Part shown: positions 39,263-47,014 of the stretch, one piece after another
Layout of the letters: each line of letters opens with the position of its first letter
How positions within the stretch are numbered: the stretch's first letter is position 1
DNA from: Huiozyma naganishii CBS 8797
Lineage: Eukaryota > Ascomycota > Saccharomycetes > Saccharomycetales > Saccharomycetaceae
Direction: 5' to 3'
Assembly: GCF_000348985.1 (NCBI RefSeq)
Contig: NC_035933.1
Location: 1 to 64,000, forward strand
DNA length: 64,000 nt
Translations under genes and position numbers: made by a program
The notes under the pieces: generated by a model
The model's database searches: none
What the model saw: the letters and a program-made list of their open reading frames with translations, nothing else
What the model was told of the DNA's origin: nothing

Positions 39263-40117
39263 TTGTTGTGGTTGATGTTTGGTCGGTTTGCCATACAGAG
39301 ACTCTGTTCAAGAGTGTATACACCCATTTTACGGAGATCGATCATGTCTGTAGCAGCTGCCGCACCCGTTACATCGCCCAAGATCTTCAAACCAATTGTC
39401 TGGGTTGACTGTGAGATGACCGGGCTTGACCACAATAAGGATCACATCATTGAGGTATGTTGCATTATTACTGACGGTCACCTGAATATAGTGGACAAAG
39501 AAGGGGACAATTGCTACGAGAGTGTTGTCCATTACGATAAAAGTGTCATGGATTCTATGAACCAGTGGTGTGTTGAACATCATGGTGACAGCGGTCTTAC
39601 GAAACAGGTGCTAGAGAGTACGAAGACAAGGGAACAAGTAGAGAGCGAGCTGCTGGATTACATCAAGCAATTCATTCCAGAGGGGAATATTGGTGTACTG
39701 GGTGGGAACTCCGTACACATGGATAGATTATTCATGTTAAGAGAGTTCCCCAAAGTGATAGACCATTTGTTTTATAGAAACATTGACGTGAGCACTATTA
39801 TGGAAGTCTCCAGAAGGCACAACCCTGAACTTGCCAACGTTTTCCCGAAAAAGGAGACGGCACATACCGCCAAAAAGGATATTTTGGAGAGTATTGCTCA
39901 ACTCAAATGGTACCAAGACCACTATCTCAAAAATAAAAATGAAACAAAGCAGTTTGTAGCAAAACGTGCCCGCGAAATAGAGGGAGAAAGTAATAAGAAT
40001 GATTTGAGCTCAATTATCAAGAGAGAAATCCTAAAGGATTACAAACAGGAAATTTCCAAACGTGAGTTATCGGATAAACAAGATGATGACCTGCCAGAAA
40101 AGAAAAGGAAGCAGTGA
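39263..40117 (+). CDS. REX2: Mitochondrial 3'-5' exoribonuclease Rex2 (oligoribonuclease)
   Basis: DEDDh-family oligoribonuclease that degrades short RNAs and trims small RNAs; mitochondrial in S. cerevisiae. The 284 residues start with a presequence (MLWLMFGRFAIQRLCSRVY). The catalytic Asp and Glu are in IVWVDCEMTGLDHNKDHIIE (about 46-65), and the His/Asp pair in AHTAKKDILESI (about 200). The longer start gives the presequence; a second ATG at 39344 (MSVAAAAPV) could give a shorter form. It is divergent from RPL22, and its C-terminus is basic (EKKRKQ). Confidence 0.95.
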   Translation: MLWLMFGRFAIQRLCSRVYTPILRRSIMSVAAAAPVTSPKIFKPIVWVDCEMTGLDHNKDHIIEVCCIITDGHLNIVDKEGDNCYESVVHYDKSVMDSMNQWCVEHHGDSGLTKQVLESTKTREQVESELLDYIKQFIPEGNIGVLGGNSVHMDRLFMLREFPKVIDHLFYRNIDVSTIMEVSRRHNPELANVFPKKETAHTAKKDILESIAQLKWYQDHYLKNKNETKQFVAKRAREIEGESNKNDLSSIIKREILKDYKQEISKRELSDKQDDDLPEKKRKQ

Positions 40118-40204
40118 AAGGGGAGAAATAATGCAAGAATGAAAGAGAATATATTCATTAATAAATTCATGATACGTTCCTTCTTAAAGGTATAAACTAT
40201 ATAT

Positions 40205-42448
40205 CTAATCAACAGTACTTTCCTTTGGTACATTCTTGACAGTTGGATCCTTCTTTTCCTTCTGAACCGGTTTCCGTCTTTTAAAAATATGCCCCCCGCC
40301 ACTAATCACGTAGTCCTCGAAGCTGTACACACTGGAATCTTCAAAAAGCAAATAGTAATATTTCAAAGTTTGCGAAAACCAGTAACTCGGTAGTGTGTTA
40401 CGGCCCAACTCGGTAATGTGCCACGTACCTTTTGCACCCTTTGTCTCCTTTTCAACACGAGAGATTGTCATCTGGAACAGTTCTCTACCCCTCTCTCTCC
40501 ACCGGTTGTCACCAGTGGTTCTAAATAGATAAAAGATCGACTCGATTATCTCGAACGACAAGATTTTCGCATGGCTAGAATCTCTGTCGTTGATCCACAA
40601 TGGCAACTCCGAGTTTGACCACTTCTCGCCGTTTGCATTCAGGTCAGTTGCTGATAGCACCATGTTTGTAAACCTTTCGTCCTTAATGTAACTGAACGTC
40701 CGTTTCTGGGGTCCTACATTGGCGCCCTGGTTTGGTCTTAATGCAACCCGGTTGTTTGTGGACGAGAACTCTTTATTAAACCCAGTGTACTTCCCGGTTA
40801 ATACATTGTGTATTTTACGTTTCGGGTCGTACTTTTCCTCGTTCGGTCCCACGCCGTCCAGCAATAAAGAGGACGTCTCACCTTCGAACAGTTTGGTCAA
40901 CTTTATGCAACTTTCCGTAAGATGCTCCGCAGTGTCAAGCAAGTCTTTGTGGAACACGTGTGACCCGTATGCCATTGTGGCACCTAGGAGGCAGGATTCT
41001 GGTGAATACCTGAAGTCTCTTCTTAGTTGTACTTCCAACTCATTTGTCGCTTGTTGGTACACTGGATTGAAGATGATTCCAGGAACGACATTGAGGTCCA
41101 TAGGACTCGATGGAGAAAATTCCATCAAATGGGTAATGTGATACATGGCCTTTTCAAATATTGATGTCGAATTTAGCGGCAGGTCTTTGAGTGTATCGTC
41201 GTGCTGTGTTTCATGGAATGTCGCAAACACATCGATGTTCGTCAATGCAACCATTTTGGATAGAGTATCATAAAGGGATATGTAATCTTTACTCGGTATT
41301 ATCGTATTTGTGAAATTGCTGAAATGGTCTAGTTGTTGGCAGTACACAAATTTCAAATTCTCGTCAATGCTCTTCATTGATTCTCTGTGGTGTTCTCCCT
41401 TGGCAATGAGGTCCTCTGTGATAATTTTACATAGTGATGCATCCACGACAGATGGGAAAAGGCAATCCAGTGGGACCCTTTTCGCAGATCTCCATAAGAC
41501 TTGCAAGGCATGAGAAACTGCATCAAAGTATTCGTTCTTGGAAGTCAGTTGAGTCAGTTTAGTCAGCTCTAAAGACATCTGTATTAACAAACCGACTTGC
41601 GACTCCTGATAGGGGAACCTATTGCTCAAGGATGTTTTCCATGGATACTGTATCACGGGTAGTCTGTTTGGTGTATCGTAGGACCTTAGTATAAAATCCC
41701 CGACTCTCTTAGCCGCCGCGAGTAGCCTCTCCTCTCCTGACAGTTCATAAGCTGATATCAGCCCACCGAGTGCGCGTGAAGCCAAGTCCGGGATGTTAAC
41801 CAAAGTCGAAATCGTAGCTGGCACTTGCCAATCGACTTTAGCGATTGTCTCCACAGCGTCGTTGAATTGCGCCGTGCGGTTGAAAATGTATAATGTCTCG
41901 AGTGTATCGACCAAATTGAGCGGCCAAGGGTCATCCGCCCATTGCGAGCTGATCTGGCTCCATGACCTATCAAAAACATCTTTAATCCTTTCAAGCATGG
42001 GGCCATCCCGCTCTGTGATATTAGCTGGGAATCCACCTGCGATCAAGTCTGTACTCCCACTATTCGGAAGCGCAACCTCCAAATGGACCGAGTACTTCCT
42101 TTTGAACTGGCGCGGGTCCGCATTCGGGGCCTCTCGCGTCGGATCGCTTTCCGGTGATCGGACTAAAAGCGGGAAGTACCTGTTCTTCGTGGGGAGATCC
42201 CTTACTGCCTCGTTATCATCGTTTAGTAAATCATGTATATCGGTACTAGCCTGTGCATGTTGTTGTGCGGTACTAATTGTCGGGAGAAGTTCGTTCTCTG
42301 CGTACGAATTGAGTATATCGATTTCGTTTTGGAAAGTGTAATAGAACAGTAGAAGGACTGTTGTGGAGAGCAGTAGTACCGACTTCACTTTACGAACAAC
42401 AAACCTCAGCACCTTAAGCGGGGGCATCTTGTGACCCGCTCGCGACAT
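40205..42448 (-). CDS. MNL2: Mnl2-type alpha-mannosidase-like ER protein
   Basis: Putative GH47 (class I) alpha-mannosidase-like protein implicated in ER-associated degradation of glycoproteins. The 747 residues (S. cerevisiae 849) start with a short cytosolic segment and one signal anchor (about 21-37, VLLLSTTVLLLFYYTF), followed by FQNEIDILNSYA, which matches S. cerevisiae. The lumenal part has GH47-like blocks: WPLNLVDTLETLYI, LGGLISAYELSGEERLLAAAKRVGDFILRSYDTPNRLP and, near the end, RTTGDNRWRERGRELF and LPSYWFSQTLKYYYLLF. I have not confirmed all catalytic acids. Confidence 0.93.
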   Translation of the reverse strand: MSRAGHKMPPLKVLRFVVRKVKSVLLLSTTVLLLFYYTFQNEIDILNSYAENELLPTISTAQQHAQASTDIHDLLNDDNEAVRDLPTKNRYFPLLVRSPESDPTREAPNADPRQFKRKYSVHLEVALPNSGSTDLIAGGFPANITERDGPMLERIKDVFDRSWSQISSQWADDPWPLNLVDTLETLYIFNRTAQFNDAVETIAKVDWQVPATISTLVNIPDLASRALGGLISAYELSGEERLLAAAKRVGDFILRSYDTPNRLPVIQYPWKTSLSNRFPYQESQVGLLIQMSLELTKLTQLTSKNEYFDAVSHALQVLWRSAKRVPLDCLFPSVVDASLCKIITEDLIAKGEHHRESMKSIDENLKFVYCQQLDHFSNFTNTIIPSKDYISLYDTLSKMVALTNIDVFATFHETQHDDTLKDLPLNSTSIFEKAMYHITHLMEFSPSSPMDLNVVPGIIFNPVYQQATNELEVQLRRDFRYSPESCLLGATMAYGSHVFHKDLLDTAEHLTESCIKLTKLFEGETSSLLLDGVGPNEEKYDPKRKIHNVLTGKYTGFNKEFSSTNNRVALRPNQGANVGPQKRTFSYIKDERFTNMVLSATDLNANGEKWSNSELPLWINDRDSSHAKILSFEIIESIFYLFRTTGDNRWRERGRELFQMTISRVEKETKGAKGTWHITELGRNTLPSYWFSQTLKYYYLLFEDSSVYSFEDYVISGGGHIFKRRKPVQKEKKDPTVKNVPKESTVD

Positions 42449-42825
42449 GCTGATCTGATTTCCGTTGACAGCTTGACTCTCACACTCTCGTGTTTACTAA
42501 TCGCCGGAACTATCAGTACAAATATATATATTTTCAAATAACACGCTTAAATGCATGTACTATACGGCCAACTGGTCCAAGAAGAGCCAGCCGGAGTTGG
42601 ATTCGCGCTTGTCACTGGTTGTGAGATAGATAGAAGGCAAATTGCGGAAGGGCCAGCTGTCATGGCAATGTTACGAAGAACGAGTAGTTAAGTGATCTCG
42701 AGATGGATCTCTCTTTGTTGGGCATGAAAGGAAAACTGTCGTTTTATATCTAATCTTTTTCTATACGTTAATAATAAATATACATCATGTGTGTGTGTGG
42801 ATACGGGGGGGGGGAAAGGGATGAC
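42449..42825. other. MNL2 promoter and ERG3 3' region
   Basis: No gene. TATATATA near 42522 lies about 75 bp before the MNL2 ATG. A GT repeat and a run of ten G (42805-42814) stand just beyond the ERG3 stop. Confidence 0.5.
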
Positions 42826-43911
42826 TCACGCCTTCTTCTTCTCGATATATACTCTCTCGTCGTTGTCACCTTCCAACAGCTTCATCTCCAACTCGACTTG
42901 TTCCAACTGTTCCTTCAAGGCGGCCTCGTCCTTGATGGGGCTCTTGTCGAACAGGGCATCCTCTGGTCTTCTGTATGAGCCACCTAGTCTATCCCACAGG
43001 GTGGTGAATTGACCGAAGTTGTACGAGAAGTACAAGTGGTGGACAGTGTGGCACGCTGTACCGTTGACGATCTTGTTGTTGTACATGTGGTTCCCGTCGT
43101 GGATCATGATGGTCCAGAAGTTGACGAAAGTGAACAGGCACAGGTACGACGCCTTCTGCAAGGGGAAGATCATTGGGTACAGGTGGTAAGGTAGGGATTG
43201 GAAGTAGCCGTCGACAGGGTTGAAAGCGTGGGATGCGAATGGAGTGCAGACCAGCCATTTGTGGTGAGGCTTATGCAGGATTCTGTAGACGTTTGGCCAA
43301 TGCAGCCATCTGTGAGCCAAGTAGACACCGCAGTCTGTGAAGAAAATGAACGAGGCGATCTCTTTGACGATGTTGGTCCAGTCCTTTTTTGGGTCAGACC
43401 AGTACAGTTTCGAGTGACCGTTCAATTCCAGCACAAACCATGGGACCGTTAGCAGAGACATCCAGGGGATGGCACTCAAGGCCAGCTTCATTTCCATCCG
43501 CAACTGGTTCTGCAAGTATCTTGGGTGGTTGAAAATGGTTCTGTCGAACACGAAGATGTACGACATCGTAGCGAAGGACAGGTACAGCAACCAACCGAAG
43601 AATGTGACGATGATCCACAGGGAGAAGGCCTCTCTAATCAGGTTGTACCTTGGCAGCAACGACTTGAAAGTGTAGTCGGTGACGTCGAACAGGAACGGAG
43701 TGTGCCCGTAGACGTCCATATTGACGTGTGGTTGCGAGTTGACCATCTTGACGGTCTCGGAAAGCATGGTACAGTTGTCAGCAGCGTACGATTGCAAATC
43801 CAGCTTGTTAATCCATTCTGACCCGACATTGTGGATCAGTTCGTATGGGAACAGCTTACTGTAGACTTTGTCGAACACAAAGGTGTCCACGGTCTCCAAT
43901 ACCAGATCCAT
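42826..43911 (-). CDS. ERG3: Sterol C-5 desaturase
   Basis: ER-membrane di-iron enzyme that introduces the C5 double bond into episterol late in ergosterol synthesis. The 361 residues (S. cerevisiae 365) have membrane segments around 95-120 and 140-160 and the three histidine boxes of the fatty-acid hydroxylase superfamily: HRWLH, HKPHH and HTVHH (about 220-310). The start MDLVLETVDTFVFDKVYSKL matches the family. TATATAA lies about 110 bp upstream (44022-44032), and a TCGTATA sterol-response-type site lies further up (44311-44305). It ends in EKKKA, a dilysine-like ER signal. Confidence 0.98.
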   Translation of the reverse strand: MDLVLETVDTFVFDKVYSKLFPYELIHNVGSEWINKLDLQSYAADNCTMLSETVKMVNSQPHVNMDVYGHTPFLFDVTDYTFKSLLPRYNLIREAFSLWIIVTFFGWLLYLSFATMSYIFVFDRTIFNHPRYLQNQLRMEMKLALSAIPWMSLLTVPWFVLELNGHSKLYWSDPKKDWTNIVKEIASFIFFTDCGVYLAHRWLHWPNVYRILHKPHHKWLVCTPFASHAFNPVDGYFQSLPYHLYPMIFPLQKASYLCLFTFVNFWTIMIHDGNHMYNNKIVNGTACHTVHHLYFSYNFGQFTTLWDRLGGSYRRPEDALFDKSPIKDEAALKEQLEQVELEMKLLEGDNDERVYIEKKKA

Positions 43912-44156
43912 TTTCTGTGATATAGTCTAGCTGGTTGGAGTGGCGGGTGAGATCAAGTAGAGAGAGTCGCAACAACGAAACAGAGATCGGGGAACTACAA
44001 GGGCAAGACAACTCCCGGTCTGCTTTATATAACGTTTGCAACGGGCCTACCGCACCAACACCTGTGTAGCACAAGACGATGGCCCACAGCGCGCAGCCCG
44101 CTGCCCTGCTTACACGACGAGGCGTGGAATACGACATAAGCGGGATACCACCGCTC

Positions 44157-44210
44157 CCCGTAAACGAGCCCTTTGAGCCATCGTACGCATATTTCGGCGT
44201 CGTTTACGGG
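44157..44210. repeat. 11-bp inverted repeat
   Basis: CCCGTAAACGA (44157-44167) and its exact reverse complement TCGTTTACGGG (44200-44210), 32 bp apart. It lies on the ERG3 side of the gap. Function unknown. Confidence 0.8.
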
Positions 44211-44304
44211 TTTCTGGGCGGTGCCAGATCGGGGAATCCTGCAGGCACCGCTGGCGGGCGGCGGGCGAAAGAGTGTCTCGGCCGCTAAACGAGCTGCGGC
44301 GCGG

Positions 44305-44311
44305 TATACGA
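44305..44311 (-). promoter_or_regulatory. Candidate sterol-response element of ERG3
   Basis: TCGTATA on the minus strand is the core bound by Upc2/Ecm22 in ergosterol gene promoters. It lies about 395 bp upstream of the ERG3 ATG. A related TCGTATT is near 44131. Single 7-mers arise by chance, so this is a candidate only. Confidence 0.4.
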
Positions 44312-44328
44312 GGCGGCTCCGCTTCTGT

Positions 44329-44391
44329 TTAGGGTTCGCTCGTGTGGTGCGGTTAGGGCTTGGTGCGGTTAGGGCTTGTATATTTAGGGCT
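44329..44391. promoter_or_regulatory. Cluster of four TTAGGG (Tbf1-type ARCCCTAA) sites
   Basis: TTAGGGTT (44329-44336) and TTAGGGCT at 44353-44360, 44369-44376 and 44384-44391; on the other strand these read AACCCTAA or AGCCCTAA, the Tbf1 consensus. Two lie in an exact 16-bp tandem repeat (44346-44361, 44362-44377). Tbf1 sites mark snoRNA promoters and subtelomeres in S. cerevisiae. The cluster stands about 90 bp upstream of the rRNA relic. Confidence 0.7.
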
Positions 44392-44477
44392 TTGTGGGTT
44401 AGCGCCGGTGATGGTGGATTACTAGCTTCTAGCATAGTTATCTGCAGGAGGGCTGGGCTGGGGTCACACCCAGAGCA

Positions 44478-44959
44478 GCTAGACCTCACGGAAGAGATGT
44501 ATTTATTAGATAAAATCAATGTCTTCGGACTCTTTGGTGATTCATAATAACTCTTCGAATCGCATGGCCTCGTGCTGGCGATGGTAGGCTAGTGGCCATA
44601 CGCGTCTTGTAATTGGAATGAGTACAACGTAAATACCTTAACGAGGAACAATTGGAGGGCAAGTCTGGTGCCAGCAGCCGCGGCCCAATAGCGTATATTA
44701 AAGTTGTGGCAGTTAGAAAGCTCGTAGTTGAACTTTGGGCCTGGTTGGCCCGTCCCGATTTTTTCCGCGTACTGGGATGCAACCGGGCCTTTCCTTCTGG
44801 GTAAACCTTGGGCTCCCTGTGGGTCCTTGGCGAACCAGGACTTTTACTTTGGAAAAATTAGAGTGTTCAAAGCAGGCGTATTGCTCGAATATATTAGCAT
44901 GGAATAATGGAATAGGACGGTCGGAGGTGAACTTCTTGGATTTATTGAAGACTAACTAC
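44478..44959 (+). pseudogene. Degenerate fragment of 18S rRNA gene
   Basis: The plus strand collinearly matches the 5' half of nuclear 18S rRNA, roughly positions 200 to 960 by S. cerevisiae numbering from memory. Long exact strings include GAAGAGATGTATTTATTAGA, AAATACCTTAACGAGGAACA, GCGTATATTAAAGTTG, CGAACCAGGACTTTTACTTT, CAAAGCAGGCGTATTGCTCG and GGATTTATTGAAGACTAACT. About 760 nt of the gene are reduced to about 480 by several internal deletions, including loss of ~11 nt in the conserved CGG-TAATTCCAGCT region after GCCAGCAGCCGCGG. It is therefore not a working rRNA. The 5' edge is unclear (first certain match near 44490); the 3' edge is sharp at 44959. No ITS or 25S is recognised. Confidence 0.93.
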
Positions 44960-44978
44960 AATGTCTGGGTAAACGCGA

Positions 44979-45009
44979 GCAACGCTACTCGCTTCGCTCG
45001 TATCGTTGC
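44979..45009. repeat. Stem-loop just downstream of the rRNA relic
   Basis: GCAACG (44979-44984) pairs with CGTTGC (45004-45009). Inside, TAC pairs with GTA and GC with GC around a 3-nt loop, with a few mismatches. It begins 20 nt after the rRNA match ends. It could be an RNA structure or a chance inverted repeat. Confidence 0.6.
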
Positions 45010-45200
45010 GAGTGGCATGTCGGAGCTCAACAGTGATCAATTGTCTCTGTATGTTCCTCATAAAGGGAACTGGGTTTCATGATCTGCGGCGTCTATATAA
45101 TAAGTTGGTGAAGCTGGACCAGACCTCATTAGCTTGGGTCTGTCCGGCTTACTTGTTGCTTATCGCTATACTTGTCTGTTACATGTTGCGGTGCGCTGCC

Positions 45201-45248
45201 TTAGGGTTTAGTGAACTGGGTTTACCGTCCACACGTGACTGTCACGTG
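45201..45248. promoter_or_regulatory. Tbf1-type site and CACGTG palindrome upstream of SPT8
   Basis: TTAGGGTT at 45201-45208 is a further ARCCCTAA-type site. At 45232-45248, CACGTGAC and GTCACGTG flank a single T, giving two Cbf1/Pho4-type E-boxes in mirror arrangement about 130 bp before the SPT8 ATG. Likely promoter elements of SPT8. Confidence 0.5.
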
Positions 45249-45379
45249 CTTCGAATTAGAATATCTTTATATTGCAATTACTGCTCCAGCAGAGCCGCTA
45301 GGACAGTGGTATTCACGTTGGAGGTTCCAAACAGGTAGGTGCCACGATTGAACTTTCTTCACTTGCTACACTGCAAAGT

Positions 45380-47014
45380 ATGACTCATTTGGATTCTATG
45401 GAAGATATTCTGGAGCAGAATGAAGTCGGCCCAGTAGAAGACGGCGAGGAGGAGGACGAAGATGGCGAGGAAGAGGAAGAAGAAGATGATGATCAAGATG
45501 ACGAGGATGACGATGATGACGATCAGGATGAAGATGATAATATGGATGTGGAGATAGAGGATGAAGAACAGGAGGATGAGCCAGAGTCCAAGAAACCCAG
45601 CCATGAGCCAGAAGACAGTGACAGATCCGAGGCAGCGGAGGCAAGTGCCAATGACCCTGCTGTCAAGCAGGGTCCCTTGACTTCAAACCTGCACCATTAC
45701 TATCTGTCTATGCTGCAGGCCAGCAAAGTGGCTTCGACGTACTCGATCTACCCGTCAGCAGCGATCCCGATACAAACGAACGTCAATGCTCTAACAGTGT
45801 CGAAGGGGCTAAAGTACCTGTTCTTGGGTGGGGCCGATGGATTCATTAGGAAATTCGATCTCTTGGCCACGCTACAGGGGAAGTTATCCCTCACTATACT
45901 TCAAAAACACTCTCTTGCAGAATCGATATCAAACGCAGGTGTCTTGATGTCCTATTGGGAGAACGAAATACCCGTCTCGAGGAGTAGTCTACCGGCATCG
46001 GGTAACATGTACCAGCCACAGGTAAGCCCAGTTTACTCGCTAGAGGTCCACGAGGAGTGTCTCTTCCTGTTGAGTGGGCTGCAAAATGGCGGGATCACTA
46101 TGCAAGGGGTCAGGTATGGGGAGGGTCAGATAGCACACTACTTCAAGGCGCACAGTAACGTAGTCAACATTTTGAGACTTAACGGTACACAGGATAAATT
46201 TCTGTCCGCATCGTGGGATAAACAACTGCTGGAGTGGGATCTAAACAGAACTCAGGAACCGATAAACAAGTATAAAGGCACGAACTCGGAACTCTCCGCG
46301 CTGGAGTATAGACCGTTGTTTTCGACCGTGACATTGGAATCAATGAAATCAACCTCACAGCCAGACAGCGACGAAGAGATGGATTCTTTGTTCGGTGACG
46401 AGGACGAGGATGAGGAAACTAAACAAGACGGCAAAGACAACGAGTTTACAAACACAGCGACAGAGGCACGCCCAGCTGACGAAATTTCTCAGACAAGCCT
46501 TAACACCGTGTACGATGAAACTGTGTTCATGACCGCCGGACTCAATGGGAGCGTCAACATATGGGACAAGAGAACCACCTCGCAGCCTGTGTTGTCGCTC
46601 CCCAGGGGGGCCAAAGTTCCACCTTGGTGTCTCTCTGCTTGTTGGGGCGCTTCTGGTGACTCCATCTTCGCAGGGAGAAGAAACGCATGCGTGGAAGAGT
46701 ACGACTTGAAGATGCCACTCCAAGTCAAGAGCACGCTCAAACTACCAAGCATATCGGGGCCCGTCTCCTGTGTTAAAGCGCTGCCCAACGAGAAACACCT
46801 CCTAATTGCATCTAGAGACAATATAAGACTGTACGATACCACTACTCCGGCAAATGGTAACCCGTTCCTAATCGTACCGGGACATCATGGTGGTGTCATT
46901 TCAAACATCTACATCGACCCAACATCCCGGTTCATGATCAGCACCAGTGGAGACAGAGGTTGGCAAGGTACTTCAACGGACACAACACTCCTATATGATA
47001 TAGATTTACAGTGA
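45380..47014 (+). CDS. SPT8: SAGA complex subunit Spt8
   Basis: WD40-repeat subunit of the SAGA coactivator that contacts TBP. It has 544 residues (S. cerevisiae 602). A long acidic N-terminal tract (about residues 15-75, mostly D and E) is followed by IPIQTNVNALTVSKGLKYLFLGGADGFIRKFDLLATLQGKLSL and further WD repeats, with an acidic insert MDSLFGDEDEDEE (about 335) that S. cerevisiae also has. It ends FMISTSGDRGWQGTSTDTTL. The first ATG at 45380 or the next at 45398 (MEDILEQNEV) could be the start. It is divergent from ERG3 across the rRNA relic. Confidence 0.97.
   Translation: MTHLDSMEDILEQNEVGPVEDGEEEDEDGEEEEEEDDDQDDEDDDDDDQDEDDNMDVEIEDEEQEDEPESKKPSHEPEDSDRSEAAEASANDPAVKQGPLTSNLHHYYLSMLQASKVASTYSIYPSAAIPIQTNVNALTVSKGLKYLFLGGADGFIRKFDLLATLQGKLSLTILQKHSLAESISNAGVLMSYWENEIPVSRSSLPASGNMYQPQVSPVYSLEVHEECLFLLSGLQNGGITMQGVRYGEGQIAHYFKAHSNVVNILRLNGTQDKFLSASWDKQLLEWDLNRTQEPINKYKGTNSELSALEYRPLFSTVTLESMKSTSQPDSDEEMDSLFGDEDEDEETKQDGKDNEFTNTATEARPADEISQTSLNTVYDETVFMTAGLNGSVNIWDKRTTSQPVLSLPRGAKVPPWCLSACWGASGDSIFAGRRNACVEEYDLKMPLQVKSTLKLPSISGPVSCVKALPNEKHLLIASRDNIRLYDTTTPANGNPFLIVPGHHGGVISNIYIDPTSRFMISTSGDRGWQGTSTDTTLLYDIDLQ

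Larger units (their letters stand above)
43912..45379. other. ERG3-SPT8 intergenic region with rRNA relic
   Basis: A long gap for this genome. In order it holds the ERG3 TATA, an 11-bp inverted repeat (44157-44210), a TCGTATA site, a TTAGGG cluster (44329-44391), the 18S relic (44478-44959), a hairpin (44979-45009), one more TTAGGG site (45201-45208) and a CACGTG palindrome (45232-45248). No protein gene is supported. Confidence 0.75.

Noticed and set aside
44960..45380. Continuation of the rRNA relic (rest of 18S, ITS or 25S)
   Set aside because: After 44959 I could not match the sequence to 18S, and no stretch was recognisable as 5.8S or 25S.
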